This document shows positions 10,880 to 23,000 of a stretch of 64,000 nucleotides of DNA, piece after piece (within the stretch, counting starts at the first letter, position 1; each line of letters begins with the position of its first letter). Location of the stretch: NCBI GenBank assembly GCA_023376005.1, contig CM042141.1, positions 93,667,135 through 93,731,134 of the forward strand, written 5' to 3'. The translations under genes were made by a program, and so were the position numbers. Below the pieces are notes generated by a model. The model was given only the letters and a program-made list of their open reading frames with translations, did not search any database and was not told the DNA's origin. The DNA is from Doryteuthis pealeii (taxonomy: Eukaryota; Mollusca; Cephalopoda; Myopsida; Loliginidae).

Positions 10880-13800
10880 AAATTTGAAAAAACAAGTGTT
10901 CCAAAAATAAGATGAATTTATTTATCGACGCTTAAACGTTTCGTTTTTTTTAACCTTCATCAGGATATAATATGGGGGTTAAGAAATTGATGGATGTTTT
11001 ATAGATGACAGGAGATAAAAAAATCTTTATAAAATTTTTTTTGTTGTGTAACTGTATTCGTTCAGCGTTATGTTCAGCGTTATTCATAACTAATCAATGT
11101 TAATATAGCAGAGCAGATTTACAATCAATAATATATTATATTATGGATATTATTATCTTGTTACTATTAGTTTCATGCTTATGCAATCCTCAATCGTCTG
11201 AGGATTGAATAAGCATGAAACTAATAGTAACGAGATAATAATATCCATGATATAATATATTATTGATTATTTATAAATATATATATATATACTAGCAATC
11301 TTCAAATAAAAAGTTTTACATTACAGTATTATTTGAGATTGTTTACATTACAGTATTATTTGAGATTGTTTATATCTAAAAAAGAAGTCATTCATACTAC
11401 CTCAGCTTTTATATACCCACAACCTGTTTATGAATAACGATAACCATTTACACCACAAGCACCTCTGTGAGCTCAGTGAAGTATACTTGAGGAATTATAA
11501 AGGTTGAAGGTTTTTCAAAAATTTTCTTTCATGTGAATAATTTTTGTTGAATATTTGTTATTTTTTTTTTTTTTTTTTTTGCATAAATATGTTGAAATTT
11601 TCTTTTTCATTAACTAACTTTTTTTCCTCCAGCAAAGAGGATATACAACATATTCACCAATTGGCTGAGGAAAACCAGCTGGAAATTATTCCGCTTATCC
11701 AGACATTTGGACACTTTGAAGTAAGTAAACTCAGCATTTGTATCTACTACACCTGGAAAGAAAATTATGGAACTAGCACACTTAGAGAATGTTCCCCTTG
11801 ATTTATAATTTAGCAATAAATAAACTAATAACAGATAAGACACAAAACATTTTTTTTATTTAATAACTGAACATTCTGGTTTCATAAAATATTCTTTAAA
11901 CAAACTACGAGAGAGAGTAAAAAATTATCCGCACTTCTGCCAAAAAGTAAATTAGGCAGAGTGACCTATTGTCGGTATCAACTGGGGCAGCGAGGGAGTC
12001 TATTCCCTTTTTGCTAGTGCTAGACCTGGGAGATTATTTTATGCATCTGAAGTGGAGCATGATACCTACCGTCGGCTCCCCACTTTACTGCACAGAAGCT
12101 GTGCTACTCATACGCTGAATGGTCAAGGGCAGGTATTGAACCCAGAAACTTGTGCTTCCGAGGCGGACATTCTACTGACTGAGTTAAAACAGACCTTTGC
12201 CATAACATATCTTTATTATTCTAACACTACATTCTGTTTATTCATGCTTATAGTTGGCACTGTTGTGGTCATGTGATCAAAGTTTGAGCCTGATCACACT
12301 ATTTTGCTTGCTATCTTTACAGTATAAACACGGCTGCTCCACTAGCAGTAAACACTAAGAAAGTGATCCAATTTCTCTGGTCGGTAGGAGTATCAGAGGT
12401 TGAAATTCATTGTAAGCTTTTAGCACAATACATAGGGACAGTGCACAACTGTGTAAAAGTGTGTATGAGTGGATAGAGAAGTTTAAAAGTATCTGGACAA
12501 GCATGATGCATGAAGAGGGTGCAGGATGACTGTCAACCTCCATCACTGATGAAAAGATTCAACGAGCTCGAGAGATGGTATTGGCAAACTGGCAAATTAT
12601 CATTGATCAGGTAGCTTGTTCTCTGCAGATTAGTCATGGATCTGCCTATCAAATCATCCACAATGAGCTCAGCTTCCATAAATTAAGAGTACAGATAATT
12701 TTTTAATCTTTTCCTAATTTAACTAATTTTAAAAATAACCCAAACCCCGTACCAACTCCCATAACATAGTCATGTGATGGCTATATATTGATCAAAGTAT
12801 CAACACCAAGACCTAGTTAAATTAGGAAGTAAAGAATAAAATTACATTTATTTCTTCTTGTTAATGGATTTCTTTTAAGATTTATCCCCGAGATTTTTGC
12901 TCATATTCATTAAGATAAAACCAAACAATTAGAAATCAATAATACTAAGCACATATTTATTAAAATCAAATTTTTAATATCAATATGCAAATTAGCCATC
13001 CCATTCACACTGTAAACCGCTATTTTGTTGTATATATAAATACAATTGCATGTTATTAGTATATAGATATGGTCAACAGTATTAATAATGTAAAACAATT
13101 TTATTAAAAATTGAGGTTTAAATAAAAATAAAATCATGGAGAATATGATGTAAATAACTAAAAGGAATTGTGACGTGAGTAGTAATATAGTTTTAGTTAC
13201 AGACAGAAAAACACACAATCTCTATTATAATAAGATTATTATTGCTAGTTTATTGATAATTATTCAATTTCTTTGTCCATATGAATATTTTTATATGGTG
13301 ATTTGCTTTCATCCCTTTTTTGTTTTTATTCTAATTACAGTTTGTATTGAAACATGAAAAGTTCAAGAAATTGCGGGAAGTTGTTCCTTTCCCGTCAGCA
13401 CTTTGTCCAACTCATCCAGGTATGTTGTTTTCTTTTTCTGCTTCTTTATTACAATCCAATTTTGATAAGAATTATTTTGGGGAAAAAAAACTTCCATTTA
13501 CATTGGCTTTTGGATTTGTGTTCATTTATACTAGGGTGAATCAAAAGTTTTGCAATATTTTAGGTACGTGCTATTAGATAGTAATATTTGTGTAAAATCA
13601 AGATATGATACTCACCTTTGCAAGGAAGTTCAAAGCTAGCATCCAGTTGGCAGATAAAGCAGGCAGGCTGTAACCAAATACAAACCCTGTACCAACTCCC
13701 ATAACATGGTCATGTGATGGGTATATATTGATCAAAGAGAAAATACAATAGCACAAATTTGACGAAGATTCCTTCAAAAAGATAAACAAAAAAAGAGCTC

Positions 13801-16800
13801 TATATCATTAATATTAGAAGATAGTCTCAGAACTATTTTGATATATGATTTGTGAAATTTGGATAATTTTGTAAAGTCAGACAAAATGATGTTATTTATT
13901 TAAATTAATACTATATATATGTATACATGCAGTATTAAAATGAAAATGTTGAATAATCTTGTGATAAACTTTTAAAAAAACAAAAAATGCTGATATCTGT
14001 ACCTCTTATTTTCTAAATAATGGGTTGCAGCATAAAGATACATACAATTCGAGTACAGAATCAGAAAGAACATACCATTTTACATAAGAATTTCAAGTTT
14101 TATCAAAATTGCTCCAAAAATAAAGAAATGGTGAAGAAATGACTGAATTTCTTTTTTGAATTGGTTTGTGATTTGACATGTCCACTTTTGTACCCCCAAT
14201 TTTGGGGTTTTAAATCCTCATAACTTTTGAACCACTGAGGATATTTGCATAATTCAAACGGTTCTGAACTCCATTTACAAAGCTCTATATAACTAATGTG
14301 ATTAAATAATAATAGCCTCAAATAAAAAAAATCAAGTGAGAATGCTTCAAAACCAACAGCCAATCAGAACTTAGAGAATGAGTTTGTCCAAGCTGCATAA
14401 TTGAACATATACTATATATAGCACCTACCAATTCACTCTGGTATTTTCAGAGCAAACTCAACTTGCAATACAGCTGAGTACTGATCTCTGTGTCCAACTA
14501 AATCCTACAATTTGATATCATATAACTGTGTATAAATGAATGATTATTAACAAATAAAAAAGTGCTTTAACTCTTTGCCTACCAAATTTCCCTCATGGCT
14601 GTACCAAATTTTCTTGGTAGTTTTTACATCTATGTTCCCTATTACAAAAGGATCAAGTAGCAGTCTCAGTGTTGGTTCACAGACAAAACAAAAGATGGCA
14701 GCGGTGTTCACACAGTGATTTCTCAGTGTAAACAAGTGATGTATGCAAGATCTGCTGCCAGCTGCTTACAGCAGGATCACAGTGGTGGAAGAGACTCTGT
14801 GCACAGCTTAAAGTAGAGTTTTAAAAACGCAATGGAACATTGAAAATATTGTTATGATAGTAATAAAATATTTTTTCAATTTTCCAGATTCTTTGGAGAC
14901 TATAAAAATGATGATTGACCAGGTTTTAGCTCTACATCCTCAAGCTCGAAGATTTCACATTGGTGCTGATGAGGTAAAATACATTTCTAAAAATAATAAA
15001 CACTTCCTTATTTTAACTAGAAGCTTTTGTGTTGCATTTAATGTTGAAGTTCTAGTTTTAGAGATGTGGAAAGTGTGGAATACCCCTCCATTGCCATTAC
15101 TCCAAGGTTCATCCTCACCTGGAGTGGTAGTACCTGTTAGGGTCCCATCTATGGGTTAAATAGATCAAAAAATGATTATCAAAAATTAATTTAAAAATTT
15201 TCAATACCCATCAAGAATGACTAAAATAATGTCTTCAGCATAAAATGACCCAAGGGTTGACATGCCGTAAAATTCAATCAACCAATCAACCACTACTATT
15301 ATTACTATGGTAGCCACCATCATTATTATCATAATCACTACTCTGTTATTATAAATGATGGAACTGAGTCACGAGTGTAGACAATTCAATGAAACATAAT
15401 CAATTAGCAGTAATAAGTGACTTGGAGTTATCTCCCTTGATCACACTTTTTTCTTTCATCATTTTTATACAAAATTAAGAATTACTTAGTCTGAAAAATG
15501 TTAATAATACAAATCATCAAACCTCATCTCAAAAATTCAGACAAATGAAACAAGTTAGTTATTCATTTCACTTTCATTCAAACCTCAGCAGTGACAACTT
15601 TCACAAAAAAAGACACCATTTACCAACGTTGTTAGTGTGATTTCCTCTTAAGGTAGATTTTATGTTTTATTAGTTTTTCTTTCTTTTTATTTTGTCTCTT
15701 TTTTTTCTTTCTTCAGGTGTATCACATTGGAGTGTGTGAACGTTGCCAGAAAAAAATGGTTTCCGAGACACTGTCTAGCCATCAAATGTTTTTTGCTCAC
15801 ATCCATGCAGTCATCAATTACCTAAAAACTCATTATAGCCACATTACAGTTCTTATGTGGGATGACATGATGAGATTTACAGAGCTCTCCATTCTTGAAG
15901 GTAAAAAAAACACAATAAATAGAAATGTTTACGTTGCTGTCATGGTTGTGTGTGTGTGGTAGTAAGCAAACAAACACGGTCGGACTTGCAGAAGCTTTAT
16001 TCTACATAGAATATAGTGGTGGATTTTTGACCAGTTTATATAGTTATTAGAAGGGTAGGGGAGGTAACTCAGTTACCTATTACAATGTGTATGTTAATTC
16101 TTTGCCTACTAAATTTCCCCCATGGCTCTACCAAAATTTCTTGGTAGTTTTTATCTGTATGAAGAGATATTTCAAAGTTCATTATCTATTCACCTTAAAA
16201 CTCATTCTATTCATATAAAGACCTATCATTATTGTAATCTAGCTCCTTCTGTTTAATTATAATAAACTAACCATCAGTTTTTGTACTTTGCTTGAGTGAG
16301 GTATACGTAGAAACAGTTCCTTGCCCATAAATGGAGAGGCACTGTGAGCAGATTAAAGTAGGCAAAGAGTTATAAATGGGCAGTTAAACCAAATAAATGA
16401 TTTTTATGAAACCAAAACCATTCAGTGTAGTGGTATTACAACAGAGCGGCGACCATATCCAAGCAAACACAGTTGAAAAAGACTTTCAGATTTGACTAAA
16501 ATTGAATTTTATCAACATTTATTGTAAGAGGAAAAGATTGAACAAAAATGGGATAAAAACATTTAATTGACTATTTTTTAGGAAATAAATGTGAAATCTA
16601 TTTGTTTATAAAAAGAAATGAAAAAAAAAAGAGAAAAGGAAATACAACAGTTATGACATTTCTGAGATCTATTTTATATTTTAGCATAGAATGTTTTCAA
16701 ATGGGTGAAAAAAAGGAAATACCAGATGATGTCTGAAATCTATTTGTTTCAGTTATCAAAGTTAAATGTTTAAAAAAATACTTTTTTTTTTGTGGTAAAA

Positions 16801-16982
16801 GTAAATAAATAATTTGTCCCCTTAAATATTTAATCATTATTACACGAGAGAATGAATAGTTTCCTTAGAAAGAAAAAATACTAAATTAAAAACTCTAACC
16901 AAATCAGAAATCAAGGTATCAAGGAAAAAGTAACTGAAATCGATACTGAAACATGAATTGCCAAACAGCCCAACTCTAGTGT

Positions 16983-17046
<64 letters not shown>

Positions 17047-20000
17047 GCAATAATGAAATTCCTATTGTTCATGTCTTTCAGAATCTGGGATTGGAGATTT
17101 AGTAGAACCAATGGTATGGCATTACTTGACTCAGTTCTTGATGCCCTCTGGTAAGTAAAACATTGAGAATCTGAAATACACATATAAAGATAGTATAATA
17201 CCTATTAAAAAAATTGTGAGATTTTTTATGAAGGAGTTAAAACTTTTGCCAGAGACCAGAGTATCTGTGCCCTCTGACTAGGATCAAACAGTTGCTCCAT
17301 GGCCCTTCACCTGGGATTAAAGTATTGCTCACTGGCCCTCTGCCTACGATCAAAATGTTGCTTCCTAGCCCTCTGCCTGGGATCAAATTATCCCTCACTG
17401 ATCCTCTGTCTCTCAGCCTAGAATCAAAACATTTCTCTCTTACTCTCTGCCTAGAATCAAAGTGTCACTCTCTGGCTCTCTACCTAGCAGTAAAGTCTTG
17501 CTCCCTGTCTCTCTGCCTGGAATCAGAGTGTTGCTCCCTGTACCTCTGTGTAAGATCAAAGAGTTTCACCTTGTCTCTCTGCATAGAATCAAAGAGTTGC
17601 TCTGGGGAGTGTGGAGTACCCCTTCATCACTATTATTCTCAAGTTCATTCTGACCCACTATTAGGATCCCACTATGGGTTAAATAGATTAAAAATGATTT
17701 TCTTAAAAATGTGTTTACAAAAAAAAAATTTGAATGTCCAACAAGAATGAATTAAACAAAAATGTCTTTGGCATAAGGTAACCCAACAAGGTTTGACATG
17801 CCATAAAATTCAACCTACTCAAACTAGTGTTGGCTTAATTGATAATAATTTGTTTGGTGCACTACTATTTCAATGTTGTTGCCATTTTTGTTTGATAAAT
17901 ATTTTTATTTGGTTCCTTAGGTATGTATATGATTAAATTTGTATGAATAATTAGAAGGGATAAATCCATTTATTACAATCAATATATTCAATTAAATCTC
18001 TTCTTTGTCTGCTTTTTAATTTATTTGGTATGATTTTAAATCACCTTTCCAATTAATAAAAATAAAATGGAAGAGTTATCTACTCTTGTTACTAGATAAG
18101 AAAATTATCTTAAATATTTTTTGTTTCTGGAGATTTTTACTTTTATAATCAATTGAAATGAATAGATAAATTTAATATTATTTAATGAAAACCTCAATAC
18201 TTGAAAGAAGAATCTATTTTGTTAATGATATTTTAAAAGGATGTGTCTTTGAATATGACAAAAATCCTGGCATCATTCAGCAAGACTTTTGTCAGCCATT
18301 CCCTGGTTATCTATGTAAAGCTGTGTAAAGCTATTGTGTGGTCATACTTAGAATTTGCATCAGCAGTCAAGAACCCCCTACCTCACTTAGAACATTAACC
18401 TCCTGGAAACTATACAGGGACGTGCAACCAAACAAATACCCTCCATCAGGCATCTGCCATATTCTGAACGTCTTGCTGCCCTGGGAATGGATTCATTGAA
18501 ACTCCAGTGTCTGTTGGTAAACGCTCATAAGGTCATTAACCATCTTATCAACAGCAAACTTGAGCAACTTTTTGATTTCTATGTTTCTGACACACATGCC
18601 TACAAAGTCAGAAGACTGTATAGCTCACATGACTTTTGGAAACAGTTTTTCACGCTTAGAGTTGTTGAAGCATGGAACAAAATGGCTGCATCAGTTGTTG
18701 GCTGCTGAAATACTGCATCTTTCAAAACCTTCATGCTTCCTATAAATGATATACCCCCTCCATACACATATGCACACGCGCACACACTCATACATCTTAT
18801 TATAATGGTGATTGTGTGCTTGTCTGTCTGTAACCAAAACTATATCACTACTCAAGTCATTAGGAAAATTTTGCAATGAAAGACGGAAGTGATGGAAGAG
18901 TAAGATTCAGTTATTCTATTTTTCGATTATACCCTCCTCTGTTTCAAATCTTTTTATCTACATTTTTAGCTTGTTTCATTAGCCTTTCTAATTTAAAATA
19001 TTTTATTACATTGAAAACCCAGAGGGTGCATATATTTGCTAGTGTATATTATGACTACGCTATTCATGTTCCTGACATTAGTACATTATTCTAAGTACTA
19101 TACATGAGCCTTTGATGAGTTATGGTGCACCTGAGCACTGTACACTATAAAATTTAATTATTCAAAAATAGGGGTGTCTTGGATATAACACTAAACTGCA
19201 TTTGATGTGAAACCCTATTTCTAGAGATCTCTGGTAAGTGTGAAGTAGTAACCCTTCTTTGCCATTACTCCCATGTCCACTCTTACCCGGAGTGGTAGTA
19301 CCTATATGGTCCCATCTATGGGTCAAAAAGATGTTTGAAAATTATTTCTATTAGATAGGAATAATTGATACCATATAACTGTGTGCTAAAAAAAAAAAAC
19401 CCTTAAACAATTCCATAAAAAATGTAAATATGAATGGCTGAGGGTCTTAGTATCCTGGGTATTATGTTAAACTGTATCTAGTGGTGAAGTTCCAACTCTG
19501 AAGCTCTGAGGAGTATGGAGTACCCCTTCATTGCCATTACTCTCAGGTTCACTCTGACCTAAAATGGTAGTACCTGTTAGGGTATCATCTATGGTTTAAA
19601 TAGATCAAAAAATGAGTTTGAAAAAATATGTGTTAAAAAAAAATTGAGTTTGAAAATAAAAATTGAATACTTGACAAGAATAAACGGAATAAAGTATCTT
19701 TGGCATGAAATATCCCCGCAAGGGTTGACATGCTGTAGAATCCAACCACCCAACATACTTAATAAACAAAATACTTATCAAACTATTTGCTTACAAATCA
19801 AACATACCCCAAGATTTGGCATTAAATGACCCACAAGAGTTGATATGCCATAAAACCAAAGAACTTACCCCCTTCCCCATGAATTATAATTCAAAAAGAC
19901 TCAGAAAGAATGAATGAAACTAAATCTAATTTTTGCTGTATTATGTCAAGGAAGAATTTTTAAAAATCCCATGTAAAAATTGTTTTACAGTTTTTAAGAT

Positions 20001-23000
20001 GAGAGAATGAATTAAAATTCAACAATTGAATGAGACTTAATGTAATTTTTGCTCTATTATGAAGAGGAATGATTACAAAAAAATCACATGTAAAAATTAT
20101 GTTTTACAGTTTTTAAGATGGGAGAATTTTATAAGTAAAAATCTGTCCCTGTCAAAATAACACATTTTTGATGGGTGTTTTTTTCTTCCATGAAAATGTA
20201 CTCTTTTTAATGATTTATTTCATTGTTATAATTAAAAAATTCATAGAATTTTTTTTTATATAGGTTTAAGCTCTTTTCTTAAGGAAAACAATTTTTTTAG
20301 AATGAGTGACAATTTACTATTTTAAATCTTTTTATAAAAGTTTAAAGAAATGGGGAGGTGCTGTCATGCTGAATTTTTGGCCATACCTAATATAGGGATT
20401 TACCCAACCCATTCTCGATGAGTAGGATGTGACACAAGTTTGCCATTATGGAGTATGCAGTAAGGATAGAACTTGCTATTCAATATAAATGGCTCTGCGA
20501 AACTAGCTTGTTAGCCATTACACAATGATGGGGCACTATTTTCTTTACCCAACCTGTACATGACAGGTACGATGAGACACAAGGTTTGAACATCCAGTGT
20601 GGATTGAACTCACTATTCAGTAGTAATTGATCTGCAAGACTAGCTTGCTAACCATTTAAACCATGGCACATTGTTTTCTTTACTCTGACTGTTTGCCATG
20701 GTCACAAGTATGGAGTATCTAGTGACAATCCAACTCGCTATTCAGTAGTAATGGATCTCTGAGACTAGCTTGCTAACAATTACACCCTGATGGGACACCC
20801 TCTATTTACCCTACCTGTTCTCCATGGGTAGGATGTGACACAAGGTCCCAAGTATGGAGCATCCAGTGAGGATCGACCTCGCTATTCAGTGGTAATCAAT
20901 CTGTGAGATTAGTTAGTTAACTATTACACCATTATGGGACACTCTTTTCTTTGCCCAACCCATTTTCTATGGTCACAAGTATTGGGCACCCTGTGAGGAT
21001 TGAACTCACTATTCAGTAGTAATGTATTTGAGAATAAGATGTTCTATTTACCCAACACATTCGCCATGGGTAGGATGTGACACAAGGTCGCAAGTATGTA
21101 GCATGCATATTGAGGATTGAACTTGCTATTCAGTAGTACTTGATCTGTGAGACTAGCTTGTTACCCATTACACCATGATGGGACGGCCTAAGCCATGCAT
21201 GATATAATTACCATTTTATTCTGTGAAAAGTGAAATAGATTTTGTAATTATTAATTTCTTCTTTTCCTGTCTTATCTGTGTAAATTTCTCATTTCAGATA
21301 TGTGGGATAGGTATTCAAAAGTCTTCCCTAACATCTGGCTGGCAAGTGCTTTTAAAGGTGCTACAGGATCCTGTATGTATGTAACGAACATTATGTATCA
21401 TATTGAGAATCATATGGCTTGGATGTCGATTATCGCCAAAGAAAAACACAAGTTCCAGAAAGTGCGAGGAATTGCTGTCACCGGTTGGCAAAGTTAAGTT
21501 GATTATGCTCACCATGAAAAATATAAAAATGAATTCTTTATTACATTAAAGTGGCAAGTTTAGCTCAGTCAGTAGAGCATCCGCCTATGAACCCACAAGG
21601 TTCCGTGTTTGATACTGCTCCTTGCCAATTCAGTGCATTAGTAGCATAGCTTGAATCTTTGTTGTAAAGTGGGAAGCTGATGGTCCCTCCAGGGATGCTA
21701 ATAGGTACGCATTCTGTGTCCCTGACGCACAAAAATCTAAAGGGACACAGTAAAATTATATCCATGCATCCCAGTGTTTTTCTTCTTTCTTCTCTCACCA
21801 TTTCAAGCTAAGTGTAAATACATTTCAATAGTTTCTTAGAAATGAATTACACAGGATAGGTTACAAGGTAGGAGTTAGATGGCTTTAGTTGGGACCCATA
21901 AATTTTCCTGGGGACTCATTCAGAGCAAATATGTGCGCTAAATCAAAAAGCTATCGACATTACCGTACCTCAGATGCAAAAACAATCTCCCTTGTCTATT
22001 GCTAGTGAAAAGGGGATAGACTTCCTCATAGTTGATGCCGACAATAGGTCACTCCATCACAGACAGGATATGACACAAGGTCAATTTATTTGATAGTTGC
22101 CAAAAATCCCTTCTTTGGAAGATAGCAGATGTTTTTAATGTATGCTATCCAAGGGGGGTCCCAATTGGCTTTTCAGTAGTGACAAGGTTGGTAAGAAAGA
22201 TTGTGTTGGATTTTTACGGCATGTCAACCCTTATTGGATTATTTTATACTGAAGATGTTTTGTTCTATTCATGCTTGAGTGGACCTGGGAGTAATGACAA
22301 CTCCCCAGAGCTCCAAAATTAGAACTTCACTATTAGATGCAGTTTAACGTCATGCCGACGACACTAAGACCCTCAGTCACTGCTTTCTAGCATATATATG
22401 ATAAAAAGGGTTGGGGTTTGCCATAAGGGCAATAGGGTTGGGAAAATCATATAGAGCTTGACCACCTGATTGATTGGAGGGGGCCTTTTCGACCGCCCAC
22501 GTACCCTAAGTAAAAGCCAAAATATAGTATTGCATGTCATGGACTGCTCAAACACCAGGGTTCCATCCTTAATCATCATGGGTTGCTACCCACGGCCAAC
22601 AGGTTACCCCACTGGGGGGGGGGGGGGTTACCCCTCTGCAGAGGTGCAGGTGGTGTATTCTTCCCCAGCCAACAGGGTGGACAGAATTTAGGTACGCTAT
22701 TATTATTATTTTTATTATTAGGAAAATATACATCCTCCAGATATAAGTAATCAAGTTTTAATGTAATTTTGATTAGAAAATAATACACGGGTGAGTCAAA
22801 AGTTTTGCAATATTTTGGTAACATGAGGGACAATGTGGGAGCTCTGGATACTTGAAGGTGACAAACCCAACTAAACTGTGAACTGCTGGTCAGTTATGAT
22901 AATAGAAGACATCACTGAGAGATTGAACTCTCAACACCAGATCCATGTCTTTGTAATATTAACCATTCCAATAGACCAGTTAATAACACTGGGCAACACA

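Noticed and set aside
17292..17750. 152-codon open frame
   Set aside because: It is the translation of a roughly 36-bp minisatellite followed by an element-3 fragment; repeated LCLESK-like blocks mirror the DNA repeat.
20401..21185. CRISPR-like regular repeat array
   Set aside because: Animal DNA; units are contiguous degenerate SINEs without unique spacers.
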